64,000 bases of DNA from Paenarthrobacter nicotinovorans (GTDB lineage: Bacteria > Actinomycetota > Actinomycetes > Actinomycetales > Micrococcaceae). The stretch's first letter is position 1. Every line of letters begins with the position of its first letter. This document shows positions 8,194 to 17,807 of the stretch, piece after piece. The notes beneath the pieces are model-generated. The model had not been told where the DNA came from. It saw nothing but the letters and a program-made list of their open reading frames with translations, and searched no databases. Position numbers and translations under genes: made by a program. The stretch spans positions 186,001 through 250,000 of the forward strand of contig NZ_SZVS01000005.1 in assembly GCF_007670255.1 (NCBI RefSeq), written 5' to 3'.

Positions 8194-9365
8194 GGCAGGA
8201 TTGCCTCCACTTCGAAGAGCTGACCGTTAGTGGCCGTCGTGAGTTGCCCGCCCGCCGCCGTCGCGCGTTCCCGCATCCCCGGGATGCCGCGTCCGGTTCC
8301 CGACGTCGGTACTTCCGTGCCGCCTTCGGCCAGCCTTGAACGGACCTTCAGGCGCAGGCCGCTGGGGTCGCGGGCGACGGTCACCACTGCGCCGGCGGTC
8401 CGGTCGCCGTGCTTGAACGCGTTCGTCAGGCTTTCCTGCACGATTCTGTACACGGTGAGATCCTCTACCGGCGACAACTCTTCCAGCCCGCTCGTCTGCA
8501 GCTCAACGGGCATGCCACTGCTTTGCAGGTGGTGGACCAGGACGGGTAGCTCAGCGGCTCCCGGGGCTGGGCCTTCCAGTTCGGAACCGAAGCTTTGAAC
8601 GAGCCGTCGGGTTTCCTGAAGGGCACTCCTGGCCGAGGACGCAATGACCTGCGCCGCTTCCTCCACGAGTTCCGGCTCGCTCCTGTGGACGTAGCGGATA
8701 CCCTCGGCCTGCGCTGTGATGACGGCAAGGGAATGCGCCAGGACGTCGTGCAGCTCGCGGGCGATCCTGTTTCGCTCCTGTTCAATCACCAAGGCACTGG
8801 CAGTAGATTCGAGCTGTGTTTCAGCCTGTTCCTTGGCCAGCCGGTTGGCAGCGGCCTGGCGGACCGACGCAGCGGCAGCCCAACCTGCGAGGTTGAGGGC
8901 AGAGAATGCCGCGAACACCAGGAAGGCGTAGACCGCTACACGAAACGGGCCGGCATCGGAGAGCTGCTTGCCGAAAACGAAGTTGATCCACGAAGGGTCG
9001 GCGAACCAGTTCACGGTGACCAAACCAGCTGCGGCCACAGTAGCTATGGGCAGGGGCCAACGTTGAGGTTCGTTCCAGCCGAGAGCCGCGAAAAAGAAGA
9101 GCACGGGCAGGCAAACATAGGGGATAGCGCCGGACAACATGACGTTCGGAAAGATGCCGAATGCCTGCAAGCCCAGAGCTGCGAACGCGAAGATCACGGC
9201 CGGGACGGGGATCAGTTCCGCGGCAGCAACAGCCGCAGTCAGCGCCACCAGCAGGGCGCTCGCTGAGTCAAAGCTGCGCTCCTCGAGAATCAGGAGGGCC
9301 ACGAGCATGCCAAGGCCGGCAAGCGGTGCGGCTGCGGGGCGGAGCGCCTGGATCCGTGGGGTCAT
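8190..9365 (-). CDS. Sensor histidine kinase (HisKA_3 type)
   Basis: A 391-aa membrane sensor kinase. About five to six hydrophobic segments occupy residues 10-165, with no sizeable extracytoplasmic domain. They are followed by a dimerisation segment with the phosphorylated His at 206 (RIARELHDVLAHSL) and a HATPase domain with the N-box region IVQESLTNAFKHG and the G-box GRGIPGMRERA. The layout is that of LiaS/DesK-like kinases that sense membrane state; the signal is unknown. The start ATG has no clear Shine-Dalgarno sequence. It is coupled to the response regulator by a 4-base overlap. Confidence 0.92.
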   Translation of the reverse strand: MTPRIQALRPAAAPLAGLGMLVALLILEERSFDSASALLVALTAAVAAAELIPVPAVIFAFAALGLQAFGIFPNVMLSGAIPYVCLPVLFFFAALGWNEPQRWPLPIATVAAAGLVTVNWFADPSWINFVFGKQLSDAGPFRVAVYAFLVFAAFSALNLAGWAAAASVRQAAANRLAKEQAETQLESTASALVIEQERNRIARELHDVLAHSLAVITAQAEGIRYVHRSEPELVEEAAQVIASSARSALQETRRLVQSFGSELEGPAPGAAELPVLVHHLQSSGMPVELQTSGLEELSPVEDLTVYRIVQESLTNAFKHGDRTAGAVVTVARDPSGLRLKVRSRLAEGGTEVPTSGTGRGIPGMRERATAAGGQLTTATNGQLFEVEAILP

Positions 9366-9503
9366 GCTTCAACCCTAGGGTGGGCTGCCCGGGCTTTCGC
9401 GTTGTTTGGCCCAGGTTCATCCGGGTGGGGGAGCAAGTTCGTCCGAGGTGCGGAGGCGTTGGCGGGGAAACGACGACGCCGGGCCGCAGCTTTCGCCGCG
9501 GCC

Positions 9504-9585
9504 CGCACCCTTTTCCGCCCTTCGCGCCAGAGCTTACGGGTGCATTCCGCGGGTAAGGGTGCGCACCATGCGCGGAAAGGGTGCG
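9504..9585. repeat. Imperfect inverted repeats in the 360-base gap before the mod operon
   Basis: CGCACCCTTTTCCGC (9504-9518) pairs with GCGGAAAGGGTGCG (9572-9585) apart from one bulged T. Between them lies the 10-base palindrome GGTGCGCACC (9558-9567). The rest of 9366-9725, between divergent genes, shows no convincing gene; a 75-codon minus-strand frame there is Arg/Ala-rich and lacks a ribosome site. Function unknown; could be a folded leader or protein-binding site. Confidence 0.5.
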
Positions 9586-9669
9586 TCACGCGTCACCAGG
9601 TGCGCCAACGCAACCCCATGCCACGACTCCAGCCACAGCCAGTGCCCACTCACAACCGAAAGTCACATT

Positions 9670-9739
9670 GCGTTTGCGGGCGAAGACGTTTCTTCTAGAC
9701 GCAAATACGGAACTAGACTCAATCCATGCCGCAAATACG
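9670..9739. promoter_or_regulatory. Repeated CGCAAAtACG sites around the HTH-TOBE start
   Basis: GCGTTTGCG (9670-9678, the inverted form), CGCAAATACG (9700-9709) and CGCAAATACG (9730-9739) are spaced 30 bases apart, the last inside the first codons of the regulator gene. They are candidate operators for autoregulation by the encoded HTH protein. No protein is known for them, so this is inference from the sequence pattern only. Confidence 0.35.
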
Positions 9740-10136
9740 TATATCCGAGGCCGCCCGTTTCCTCGGCGTCAGCGACGACACCGTCAGGCGTTGGACGGAG
9801 AACGGGACGCTGACGCCGCAGAAGGATGCGGCAGGGCGGCTCGCAGTGGACGGGCTGGAGCTCGCCACCCTTGCGCGGGACCAGTCGCACCTCCCGGACG
9901 ACCCCTCACGCGCCGGCAGTTCAGCCCGGAACCGCTTCATCGGCTTGGTCACCGGGATTACGGCGGACAAGGTCATGGCGCAGGTGGAGCTCCAGTGTGG
10001 TCCGTTCCGCGTGGTGTCCCTCATGAGCAGCGAGGCCGTGCGGGAACTCGGGCTTGAGCTTGGTTCGGTGGCCACCGCCGTGGTCAAGGCCACCACTGTC
10101 ATCATCGAAACACCCCAGGGAAAGAGCATCATATGA
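9726..10136 (+). CDS. HTH-TOBE molybdate-responsive regulator (MopI-like)
   Basis: A 136-aa protein. Residues 1-50 form a MerR/excisionase-like helix-turn-helix (ISEAARFLGVSDDTVRRWTE, then NGTLTP). Residues 65-134 form a TOBE (Mop) domain (ARNRFIGLVTGITADKVMAQ, ending VIIETPQ), which binds molybdate or tungstate oxyanions. This arrangement is common in front of actinobacterial molybdate transport genes and suggests an oxyanion-sensing regulator. Its stop overlaps the modA start (ATGA), so it is the first gene of the mod operon. No strong ribosome site is seen before the ATG. Confidence 0.88.
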   Translation: MPQIRISEAARFLGVSDDTVRRWTENGTLTPQKDAAGRLAVDGLELATLARDQSHLPDDPSRAGSSARNRFIGLVTGITADKVMAQVELQCGPFRVVSLMSSEAVRELGLELGSVATAVVKATTVIIETPQGKSII

Positions 10137-10915
10137 ACCGCGAACCCCTTACTGCAGTGCTGCTGGCCGGGGCATTGGCAGCGAGCGTGGCGGGATGCGC
10201 CCCAGGCGCGAGCCCAACGTCGCAACAAGGCACCTCACCTTCAGGCGAGATCACCGTCTTTGCGGCCGCGTCACTCAAAGGCACGTTCACGCAGCTGGCC
10301 AAGGACTTCGAGTCAGCGAACCCGGGCACAAAAGTGAAGCTGAGCTTTGCTGGCTCCTCCGATCTGGTCACGCAGATCACCCAGGGCGCACCGGCTGATG
10401 TCTTCGCCTCCGCCGACACCAAGAACATGTCCAAACTGGCTGATGCGAACCTCGTGGAGGGCACTGCCACCAACTTCGCCACCAACGTCCTGGAGATCGC
10501 TGTCCCACCCGGCAATCCGGCGTCGATTGCTTCTTTCGCGGACTTGGCAAAGCCGGGCGTCAAAGTGGTCGCCTGCGCAAGCCAGGTGCCGTGCGGCGCC
10601 GCAACCGACGCCGTCGAGAAAGCTTCCGGAACCACGCTGAGCCCGGTCAGCGAGGAGTCGTCCGTGACGGATGTCCTGGGGAAGGTCAGCTCCGGTGAAG
10701 CGGACGCGGGCTTGGTGTACGTCACCGATGTGAAGGGAGCCGGCGACAAAGTGAAGGGCATCCCGTTCGCCGAATCGGACAAGGCGGTCAACACCTATCC
10801 CATCGCCACGGTAGGCTCCAGCAAGAACAAGGCGCTGGCGGCGGCCTTCATTGCCACGGTAACCGGGGACAAGGGCAGGAAGGTCCTGGGCGACGCTGGT
10901 TTCGGCACACCCTAG
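10133..10915 (+). CDS. modA: Molybdate ABC transporter substrate-binding lipoprotein
   Basis: A 260-aa lipoprotein that captures molybdate outside the membrane. A signal peptide ends in the lipobox SVAGC near residue 22. The mature part has the ModA pattern: [35 protein letters not shown], and the C-terminal [13 protein letters not shown]. Translationally coupled to the HTH-TOBE gene by ATGA and followed 7 bases later by modB. Confidence 0.95.
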   Translation: MNREPLTAVLLAGALAASVAGCAPGASPTSQQGTSPSGEITVFAAASLKGTFTQLAKDFESANPGTKVKLSFAGSSDLVTQITQGAPADVFASADTKNMSKLADANLVEGTATNFATNVLEIAVPPGNPASIASFADLAKPGVKVVACASQVPCGAATDAVEKASGTTLSPVSEESSVTDVLGKVSSGEADAGLVYVTDVKGAGDKVKGIPFAESDKAVNTYPIATVGSSKNKALAAAFIATVTGDKGRKVLGDAGFGTP

Positions 10916-10922
10916 GGAGAAT

Positions 10923-11732
10923 ATGAAGACCACCACCGGCTATCACGGCATTCCGCGATGGATCCATGCCGTGGCAGCAGTGGGTGGCCTGCTGGTGGTC
11001 CTGCCGCTGGCGGCGATGCTGCTGCGCGTGAATTGGCCCCAGTTCATTCCCCTGATCACGTCCGAGTCGTCCCTCGCAGCCCTGGGCCTGAGCCTGCGGA
11101 CTTCTGCGGCCAGCACGGCTCTCTGCATTGTGCTGGGTGTCCCGCTGGCCCTCGTGCTTGCCCGGGGCGAGTTCCCCGGCCAGAAACTCCTCAGGTCCTT
11201 TGTGCTCCTCCCGCTGGTGCTCCCGCCGGTGGTTGGTGGGATTGCGCTGCTGTATACCTTCGGGCGGCAGGGCTTGTTGGGGAAGACCCTGGAGGCCGCG
11301 GGGATCCAGATCGCGTTTTCGACCACCGCAGTGGTCCTAGCCCAGACATTCGTGGCCCTTCCGTTCCTGGTGGTCAGTTTGGAGGGCGCCCTGCGGTCGG
11401 CGGGCAGCAGGTATGAAGCCGTGGCTGCGACGCTCGGGGCCAAGCCCACCACGGTGCTTCGCCGCGTCACCCTTCCCTTGGTGCTGCCGGGGTTGGCGTC
11501 CGGGGCGGTGTTGTCGTTCGCGCGCAGTCTGGGTGAGTTCGGCGCAACGCTGACGTTCGCGGGCAGCCTGGAAGGTGTCACCCGTACGCTGCCGTTGGAG
11601 ATCTACCTGCAGCGCGAGACCGACGCCGATGCCGCCGTCGCGCTGTCCCTGGTCCTGGTTGCCGTGGCAGTCGCGGTGGTGGGGCTGAGTTATGGCGGCC
11701 GGCGACGTGCACCAGAGGCGGTCCAGCCGTGA
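10923..11732 (+). CDS. modB: Molybdate ABC transporter permease
   Basis: A 269-aa inner-membrane permease with about five to six transmembrane segments. The cytoplasmic EAA-type loop is near residues 158-185 ([20 protein letters not shown], then [11 protein letters not shown]), followed by [13 protein letters not shown], highly typical of ModB. AGGGAG precedes the ATG. The end overlaps the modC GTG by 4 bases (GTGA). Confidence 0.95.
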   Translation: MKTTTGYHGIPRWIHAVAAVGGLLVVLPLAAMLLRVNWPQFIPLITSESSLAALGLSLRTSAASTALCIVLGVPLALVLARGEFPGQKLLRSFVLLPLVLPPVVGGIALLYTFGRQGLLGKTLEAAGIQIAFSTTAVVLAQTFVALPFLVVSLEGALRSAGSRYEAVAATLGAKPTTVLRRVTLPLVLPGLASGAVLSFARSLGEFGATLTFAGSLEGVTRTLPLEIYLQRETDADAAVALSLVLVAVAVAVVGLSYGGRRRAPEAVQP

Positions 11733-12799
11733 GCTTCGAGATGCGTGCCAGCCTGAAGGCCAGGAATTTCGAGATGTCCCTCAGTCTCGGGAACGGTGAA
11801 ACCGTGGCCGTTCTTGGTCCCAACGGGGCCGGCAAGTCAACGTTGCTGGGGGTGATCGCCGGACTGTTGCGGCCCGACTCCGGCTCCGCGTCGATTGACG
11901 GGCGCCAGCTGTTCAAGCTCGACGCCGGTACTCGCCAATGGGACCCGCCACACCTTCGCGGTATCGCACTTTTGGCCCAGGAAGCACTGCTGTTTCCGCA
12001 CCTGAATGCGTTGGACAACGTCGCGTTCGGCCCCCGCAGTGCAGGCGGCTCCAGGGCCGCTGCCCGGGAAACTGCCCGGCATTGGCTGGCCGAAGTCGAC
12101 GCGTTGACGCTGGCAGGCAGGAAGCCGGCCCAGCTTTCCGGAGGCCAGGCCCAACGCGTGGCCGTGGCGCGGGCTTTGGCAGCCGAGCCGGAACTGCTGC
12201 TCCTCGACGAACCCATGTCCGCACTGGACATCCACGCCGCGCCCTTGCTCCGCCGGGTCCTGAAACGGGTTCTGCAGGACAGGAAGGCCATCATCGTCAC
12301 GCACGACGTCCTGGACGCCTACATGCTGGCAGACCGGGTGATAGTCGTGGAAAGCGGCCGCATTGTCGAAGAGGGCCCGACGCGCCAGGTCCTGGAACGC
12401 CCCAGAAGCCACTTCGCCGCCGGGCTCGCCGGCCTCAATCTCGTCACCGGTGCCCTCAGCCGGGAGGGAATCACGACGCCGGGTGGCCGGGTTTTCGCCG
12501 GACAACACGATCCGGACTGGTCACCTGTGCCCGGCCAGGCAGGTGTGGCGGCGTTCCCGCCGTCGAGCGTTTCCGTTTTTCTCGGCGATGTCCACGGAAG
12601 CCCCCGCAATTCCTTCCCGGTGACCATTACGGACCTTGAACCGCACGGCGACCAGATCCGGGTCCGGGCAGGCGCCGGTTCGGACGGCACGTTGTCCGCC
12701 GACATCACGCCAGCGGCATCGGCGGACCTCGGCCTGGCTCCCGGCATGGAGGTGCGGTTCGTGGTGAAGTCCGCGCTGGTGTCGGTGTACCCGGCGTGA
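11729..12799 (+). CDS. modC: Molybdate ABC transporter ATPase
   Basis: A 356-aa ATPase energising ModAB. Walker [10 protein letters not shown] near residue 33, signature [15 protein letters not shown] near 135, Walker [13 protein letters not shown] near 158, and switch His in IVTHDV. The C-terminal 100 residues form a Mop/TOBE regulatory domain. GTG start overlapping modB. Last gene of the operon; the 64 bases after it hold nothing obvious before the small minus-strand gene. Confidence 0.95.
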   Translation: MSFEMRASLKARNFEMSLSLGNGETVAVLGPNGAGKSTLLGVIAGLLRPDSGSASIDGRQLFKLDAGTRQWDPPHLRGIALLAQEALLFPHLNALDNVAFGPRSAGGSRAAARETARHWLAEVDALTLAGRKPAQLSGGQAQRVAVARALAAEPELLLLDEPMSALDIHAAPLLRRVLKRVLQDRKAIIVTHDVLDAYMLADRVIVVESGRIVEEGPTRQVLERPRSHFAAGLAGLNLVTGALSREGITTPGGRVFAGQHDPDWSPVPGQAGVAAFPPSSVSVFLGDVHGSPRNSFPVTITDLEPHGDQIRVRAGAGSDGTLSADITPAASADLGLAPGMEVRFVVKSALVSVYPA

Positions 12800-12863
12800 G
12801 GCCCGGTCCCGATCTTCAACTGACGGAGACCGCCAGCACAACGCCGACGGCCCCCGCTCCCGT

Positions 12864-12974
12864 TTAGGGGATGTTGTGCCAGAACAGGCGGATAACATCA
12901 ACGGCTAGCCGGATGATGTTGACCGCGAGGTTCCAGGCGCCCCATGGTTCTTCACGTTTCCGCTTTGAATCCAT
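12864..12974 (-). CDS. 36-aa small amphipathic protein, strong RBS
   Basis: A short frame with a near-perfect ribosome site: AGGAGGT lies 5-6 bases before the ATG at 12974. The product begins MDSKRKREEPWGAWNL and continues with AVNIIRLAVDVIRLFWHNIP. A charged N-terminus is followed by one amphipathic hydrophobic helix with Trp residues near both ends, so membrane association is likely. I recognise no family. It stands alone between modC and a PPOX gene, downstream of a highly structured RNA region. Type I toxin, regulatory membrane peptide or leader product are all possible; none is shown. Confidence 0.6.
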   Translation of the reverse strand: MDSKRKREEPWGAWNLAVNIIRLAVDVIRLFWHNIP

Positions 12975-13018
12975 GCCGACACCTCCTCCCAAAGGAACAG
13001 GCACGGCTCGCACTGATA

Positions 13019-13152
13019 GTCGGCACAACAACGTTGCGCCCTACGTGCGTAGGGCCATAGACTCAAAGTGTGGCGTTTGAGGTTCTATGGCCCTCTTACC
13101 GCACCAATGAGCGAACCGCTCAGAACAAAGACCCGATGCCAGTCGGGTCTTT
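13019..13152 (+). ncRNA. Candidate structured RNA or leader with five hairpins
   Basis: Consecutive stems are readable: GGCACAAC/GTTGCGCC; CTACG/CGTAG; AGGGCCATAGACTCAAA (13051-13067) with TTTGAGGTTCTATGGCCCT (13076-13094), about 17 pairs; GAGCG/CGCTC; and AAAGACCCGA/TCGGGTCTTT at 13127-13152. On the plus strand the last stem is followed by CGTTCGTT, like an intrinsic terminator, which favours a plus-strand RNA. On the minus strand the same stems would form the 5' leader of the 36-aa gene. Orientation is unproven. No Rfam family is recognised. Confidence 0.45.
13127..13152. terminator. Intrinsic terminator hairpin
   Basis: AAAGACCCGA and TCGGGTCTTT form a perfect 10-base stem with the loop TGCCAG. 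It is flanked by A and T tracts on both sides, so it could act in both directions, between the structured region and the PPOX gene. Confidence 0.6.
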
Positions 13153-13212
13153 CGTTCGTTAACGGCACAGCAGGCTGTTGCCTGATGGTGCAAGCCTAGG
13201 GCAGGTTCCCCG

Positions 13213-13830
13213 CTACTCCCGGTACATCCGCTCCGCATAGGACGGCCCGTAGTAGGTCTCGAGATCCTCCAGCGGCGTCTCCGGCTGGGTGTACGCCTGG
13301 GCGAGCACGGCGATGCTCGGAAGGTCTTCGGACTCCCACGTTTCCGGCTGCCACAGGCCGCTGCGCATGAAGGCCTTGCCGCAGTGCGTGAACACTTCCT
13401 CCACCGAAACCACGACGGCGGCACGTGGCCTGTGCCCCTTGACCACCATCTGATCGAAGAAGTCGGCGTCACGGACAATTCGAGCTGTTCCGTTGATTCG
13501 CAGGGTGTCGGTGCGGCCCGGGACTACGGAGAGGATCCCGACGTTCGGGTTCTCCAGGATGTTGTGGAAGCCGAAGGCGAGCTTGTTGCCCGGGCGTTCG
13601 GGGATGGCGATGGTGTGCTCGTCAAGGACGTGGATGAAGCCCGCCGGATCGCCCTTGGGGGAGGCGTCCACGCGACCCTGCGCATCCGTCGTCGAGAGGA
13701 CGCAGAAGGGGCTGGCGGCGAGCCATTGCCGGTCGAAGTCGCTAAGCGAGGTCCGGACCTTCTTGCGCACCCGTTCGAGGGGCAATCCGATCAGGTCTTC
13801 GAGTTCAGCGGCGGAGGAAATCGTGTCCAT
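13213..13830 (-). CDS. PPOX-class FMN-dependent flavoprotein (MSMEG_1061 type)
   Basis: A 205-aa pyridoxamine-5'-phosphate-oxidase-like split-barrel protein. Recognisable stretches are FCVLSTTDAQGRVDASPKGD near residue 42, ERPGNKLAFGFHNILENPN near 78, and LRINGTARIVRD near 108. It binds FMN or a related deazaflavin; the reduced substrate is unknown. The ATG at 13830 is divergent from clpB, with 137 bases between. It ends in a region with no further gene before the structured RNA. Confidence 0.85.
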   Translation of the reverse strand: MDTISSAAELEDLIGLPLERVRKKVRTSLSDFDRQWLAASPFCVLSTTDAQGRVDASPKGDPAGFIHVLDEHTIAIPERPGNKLAFGFHNILENPNVGILSVVPGRTDTLRINGTARIVRDADFFDQMVVKGHRPRAAVVVSVEEVFTHCGKAFMRSGLWQPETWESEDLPSIAVLAQAYTQPETPLEDLETYYGPSYAERMYRE

Positions 13831-13907
13831 GGCCCCAGCCTAACCGTGCAGCTATGGACATGGGTTTCGCCGTGGGCAAACATGGAACAAGTGACCGCCA
13901 AATCAAA

Positions 13908-13928
13908 CTTGAGCGTAGTAGACTCAAC
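13908..13928. promoter_or_regulatory. HAIR box, HspR operator of clpB
   Basis: CTTGAGC-N7-ACTCAAC matches the HspR inverted repeat (consensus CTTGAGT-N7-ACTCAAG) with two mismatches. It lies 40 bases before the clpB start, the usual arrangement in actinobacteria, where HspR represses clpB and dnaK in the absence of heat stress. hspR itself is not in the window. Confidence 0.8.
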
Positions 13929-13967
13929 TTTGAAAGTATTGGTCACTCTCCAGAAAGGGAGCTCTCT

Positions 13968-16625
13968 TTGGACGTCAAATTCACTACCAAAAGCCAGGAG
14001 GCCCTTTCTGCGGCCGCCATGAACGCATCAACCGCGGGAAATCCCCAAGTGGAACCCGCCCATCTGCTGAAGGCCCTCATGGACCAGCGGGAGGGCGTTG
14101 CTGTTGCTCTGCTGCGTGCCACGGGAGCCGACCCCGATGCCGTGAGCGTCCAGGCGAGCTCGGCCATCAAGGCCCTTCCGTCGTCGTCGGGCGCCTCAGT
14201 GCAGCAGGCGCAGTTGTCGCGGCAGTCACTGCAGGCCATCCAGGCCGCCCAAAACGAGGCGGACAAGCTCGGCGACTCCTTCGTCTCCACCGAGCACCTG
14301 CTGCTGGGGCTCTCGGCCGGAAGTGACGCCGTCGGGAAGTTAATGCGCGACGCCGGTGCCTCCCATGAGGCGCTTCTCGCCGCCCTGCCGGGTGTCCGCG
14401 GTGACAGGAACGTCAATTCCCCGGATCCGGAGAACACCTTCCAGGCCTTGGAGAAGTTCGGCACGGACCTGACTGCGGTGGCGCGCTCCGGCAAGCTGGA
14501 CCCCGTGATCGGGCGTGACAGCGAGATCCGCCGCGTCGTCCAGGTCCTGAGCCGCCGTACCAAGAACAACCCGGTGTTGATCGGTGAGCCCGGCGTTGGC
14601 AAGACCGCCGTCGTCGAGGGCCTCGCGCAGCGGATGGTGGCGGGCGACGTCCCGGAGAGCCTGCGCGGCAAGACGCTCGTCGCCTTGGATCTCGCATCGA
14701 TGGTGGCTGGCGCAAAGTACCGCGGCGAGTTCGAGGAGCGCCTGAAGGCCGTCCTGGAGGAGATCAAGAACTCCAACGGGCAGATTGTCACGTTCATTGA
14801 CGAGATCCACACCGTTGTTGGCGCCGGCGCCACGGGCGAGAGCGCCATGGACGCCGGCAACATGCTCAAGCCCATGCTGGCCCGCGGGGAACTCCGCCTG
14901 ATCGGTGCCACCACCTTGGATGAGTACCGCGAGAACATCGAGAAGGACCCCGCCCTGGAGCGCCGCTTCCAGCAGGTCTACGTGGGAGAGCCGAGCGTTG
15001 AAGACACCATCGGCATCCTCCGCGGCCTCAAGGAGCGCTACGAGGCGCACCACAAGGTAGCCATCGCCGACTCGGCGCTGGTCGCCGCAGCCACGCTGTC
15101 CAACCGCTACATCTCGGGGCGCCAGCTGCCTGACAAGGCCATCGACCTCGTGGACGAGGCTGCGTCACGGCTCCGCATGGAAATCGACTCGGCGCCGGAA
15201 GAGATCGACCAGCTCCGCCGCGCCGTCGACCGTTTGACCATGGAAGAGCTCGCCCTCCAGAACGAAACCGATCCCGCTTCCGTTGAGCGGCTCGCCGCGC
15301 TTCGCGCTGACATGGCGGACAAGAAGGAAGAACTCAACGCCCTCAACGCACGGTGGGAGGCTGAGAAGGCCGGACTGAACCGTGTGGGTGACCTGAAGGC
15401 CAGGATCGATGAACTGCGCTCCGCTGCCGACAAGCACCAGCGCGAAGGTGACCTGGAATCGGCGTCGCGGATCCTGTACGGCGAGCTGCCGGCCCTGGAG
15501 CGGGAGCTGAGCGCGGCAGCCGAGGAGGAGTCCGCCCGCAGTGATTCAAAGCCGGAGCTGATGGTCGCTGAGGAAGTCACTGCCGATGACATTGCCGAGG
15601 TCATTTCTGCCTGGACTGGTATCCCGGCCGGCCGCATGCTTCAGGGTGAGTCCCAGAAGCTGCTGCACATGGAAGAGGAGCTCGGCAAGCGCCTGATCGG
15701 GCAGAGCAAGGCGGTACAGGCCGTGTCCGACGCCGTCCGCCGTGCCCGTGCGGGGATCAGCGACCCCAACCGGCCCACGGGTTCGTTCCTGTTCCTGGGC
15801 CCCACCGGCGTCGGTAAGACAGAGCTGGCCAAGGCCTTGGCTGACTTCCTGTTTGACGATGAACGAGCCATGATCCGGATCGACATGTCGGAGTACAGCG
15901 AGAAGCACGCCGTGGCCCGCCTGGTGGGTGCCCCTCCCGGATACGTGGGCTACGAAGAGGGTGGCCAGCTCACCGAGGCTGTCCGACGACGGCCGTACTC
16001 CGTGGTGCTGCTGGACGAGGTTGAGAAGGCCCACCCGGAGGTGTTCGACATCCTCCTGCAGGTGCTCGACGACGGCCGCCTCACCGATGGGCAAGGCCGC
16101 ACCGTGGACTTCCGGAACACCATCCTGGTGCTGACGTCCAACTCGGGCAGCCAGTTCCTGGTGGATCCGTCGCTGGATGCCAAAGCCAAGCGCGAAGCCG
16201 TCATGGCCGTGGTCCAGGCCTCCTTCAAGCCCGAGTTCCTGAACCGCTTGGACGAGATCGTGCTCTTCGATCCGTTGTCCGTTGAGGAACTGGCACGGAT
16301 CGTGGAGTTGCATGTCGACGAGCTCAGCAGGCGGCTTCGGGACCGGCGGCTCACGCTCGAGGTCACTGATGGTGCCCGTGCCTGGCTGGCCATGTCCGGC
16401 TACGATCCCGCCTACGGTGCCCGGCCGCTGCGTCGACTGGTCCAGCGCGAGATCGGCGACCGCCTGGCCAAGGAAATCCTGGCCGGCGAAATCAGCGACG
16501 GCGACACCGTGCTGGTCGATACTGCAGCGGACTTGGACGAGCTCACCATCGACGGTTTGGAGGCGTTGTCAAACGCCGACGGCGGGACCCCGGCAGGTAC
16601 GGGCCTCACCGTCCGCCGGAAGTAG
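13968..16625 (+). CDS. clpB: ATP-dependent disaggregase ClpB
   Basis: An 885-aa Hsp100 chaperone that extracts proteins from aggregates together with DnaK. It has an N-terminal Clp_N repeat domain, AAA1 with Walker [10 protein letters not shown] near residue 205, the coiled-coil middle domain near 400-530, AAA2 with Walker [10 protein letters not shown] near 610, and the C-terminal D2-small domain. The TTG at 13968 is chosen because the protein then begins [14 protein letters not shown] as in other actinobacterial ClpB, and GGGAG lies 6 bases upstream; the frame is open for 38 more codons. Preceded by a HAIR box. Ends 12 bases from a convergent gene. Confidence 0.97.
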   Translation: MDVKFTTKSQEALSAAAMNASTAGNPQVEPAHLLKALMDQREGVAVALLRATGADPDAVSVQASSAIKALPSSSGASVQQAQLSRQSLQAIQAAQNEADKLGDSFVSTEHLLLGLSAGSDAVGKLMRDAGASHEALLAALPGVRGDRNVNSPDPENTFQALEKFGTDLTAVARSGKLDPVIGRDSEIRRVVQVLSRRTKNNPVLIGEPGVGKTAVVEGLAQRMVAGDVPESLRGKTLVALDLASMVAGAKYRGEFEERLKAVLEEIKNSNGQIVTFIDEIHTVVGAGATGESAMDAGNMLKPMLARGELRLIGATTLDEYRENIEKDPALERRFQQVYVGEPSVEDTIGILRGLKERYEAHHKVAIADSALVAAATLSNRYISGRQLPDKAIDLVDEAASRLRMEIDSAPEEIDQLRRAVDRLTMEELALQNETDPASVERLAALRADMADKKEELNALNARWEAEKAGLNRVGDLKARIDELRSAADKHQREGDLESASRILYGELPALERELSAAAEEESARSDSKPELMVAEEVTADDIAEVISAWTGIPAGRMLQGESQKLLHMEEELGKRLIGQSKAVQAVSDAVRRARAGISDPNRPTGSFLFLGPTGVGKTELAKALADFLFDDERAMIRIDMSEYSEKHAVARLVGAPPGYVGYEEGGQLTEAVRRRPYSVVLLDEVEKAHPEVFDILLQVLDDGRLTDGQGRTVDFRNTILVLTSNSGSQFLVDPSLDAKAKREAVMAVVQASFKPEFLNRLDEIVLFDPLSVEELARIVELHVDELSRRLRDRRLTLEVTDGARAWLAMSGYDPAYGARPLRRLVQREIGDRLAKEILAGEISDGDTVLVDTAADLDELTIDGLEALSNADGGTPAGTGLTVRRK

Positions 16626-16637
16626 GACGGTCCGGCA

Positions 16638-17564
16638 CTACTTCTCGAGGAGGTCTTCCTTGATGGTATTGCCGGAGTCCACCACGATGAAGCAATCAAC
16701 GCGGCGGTCGCCACGGTCCCAGCTGGAACTGCTGGGGTACACGTTCTGCTGGAGCAGCACGTAGTTGGCGGCCGCATCGTTGAGCTTCACGGTCTTGCAC
16801 ACTTCCCGGCCCTTGTCCCGCAGGGCATTGGCGCCCGGGAAGGACTCGTCAGCGCCATAGCTGAACACTGCGCCGAGCTGGGCTGAATGTTCGGTGTCGC
16901 AGGCAACCGCCCTGGCCTCGCTGGCTTTGGGGTCGAAGCTGGCGAAGCAATCGCCTATCTGGAAGTCCTTCGCGTTCGTGTCGCGGGGGAGCGGGCCAAG
17001 CGTTGCCGAGGCACTGGGGCTCGCCACGCTGGCTTCGGGCCGGTTGCCGAGCAGGTTGAGAAGAACCCAAATCACCACGCCGATGAGAACCAGGACACCG
17101 ACAACGATTCCGCCAATGACAAGACGCTGGCGCTTGACCGGATCGCCATGCGGCTCCGGCTGCCATTCCTGGGCCGTTTGCTGGGCAGGGTATGGCTGGC
17201 GCGTGTAAGGCTGTCCTGCGTCCTGTCCCGGGTACGGTTGGCCCGTATAGGGCTGGCCCGGCTGTGACTGGTTCGTATAAGGCAGCTGCCATGGGTAGTT
17301 CGGTTCGCCGCCGGGCGCTGGGCCTGTGTTTGCCGCACCGTTTTCCGGGGGCAGCGCCGGATCAGGTTGCTCGGCCGGGTTGGGGACGAAGTCGGGGTCG
17401 AGCTCAGGTGCGGGGTCCGGCTGGAGGCCCGACGGTGTTGTCCCCGGCTCCGTTTCAGGCTGTTCGCCAGGTGCCGGGCGAGGTGTTTCAGGCACGGGGG
17501 ACGCACCCTCCTTGCCCTGATCGTGTGGTGAACCATCACGCGGTGAGGTGTTGTCCTGGCTCAT
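16638..17564 (-). CDS. Septum_form-like membrane protein with Pro-rich N-terminus
   Basis: A 308-aa protein. Residues 1-165 are cytoplasmic and rich in Pro, Gly, Gln and Tyr (repeats of the QPY-TGQPYPGQ kind). A single membrane segment follows near 173-195 (LVIGGIVVGVLVLIGVVIWV). The extracytoplasmic domain is near 215-308 with cysteines in GDCFASF, VACDTEHS, REVCK and RVDCFIV. The C-terminal pattern resembles the actinobacterial Septum_form family. The chosen start MSQDNTS at 17564 discards an open but low-quality upstream frame. Likely at the cell envelope; role unproven. Confidence 0.7.
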   Translation of the reverse strand: MSQDNTSPRDGSPHDQGKEGASPVPETPRPAPGEQPETEPGTTPSGLQPDPAPELDPDFVPNPAEQPDPALPPENGAANTGPAPGGEPNYPWQLPYTNQSQPGQPYTGQPYPGQDAGQPYTRQPYPAQQTAQEWQPEPHGDPVKRQRLVIGGIVVGVLVLIGVVIWVLLNLLGNRPEASVASPSASATLGPLPRDTNAKDFQIGDCFASFDPKASEARAVACDTEHSAQLGAVFSYGADESFPGANALRDKGREVCKTVKLNDAAANYVLLQQNVYPSSSSWDRGDRRVDCFIVVDSGNTIKEDLLEK

Positions 17565-17807
17565 ATTTCCGGGTGTGCCTTCCTGCTGTGGAGCCGCATT
17601 GAGGCCGACTCTACCCAATTTTCCCCGTGCTTGGAGGTGCATATGGCTGGTTTTGACGGTGTGGGGCCTGGACTCGGGGCCCGTGTGGCGCACAGGCACC
17701 CCTGAAAGCATGTAATCTAGACATACGACAAATTGACCAAACATTCCGGGGCCTCACCGATAGCCAAGGTGACCACCTCCGGTCCAAGTACAAAAGGGGG
17801 TCACGCC

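Noticed and set aside
9362..9589. Minus-strand 75-codon frame upstream of the histidine kinase
   Set aside because: Arg/Ala-rich composition, no ribosome site, and it spans inverted repeats.
12871..13080. Plus-strand 69-codon frame over the small gene region
   Set aside because: No ribosome site and unlike-protein composition; the minus strand has AGGAGGT and a coherent peptide.
13854..13967. Upstream extension of clpB by 38 codons
   Set aside because: It covers the HAIR box and promoter; the TTG at 13968 with GGGAG upstream matches the family start.
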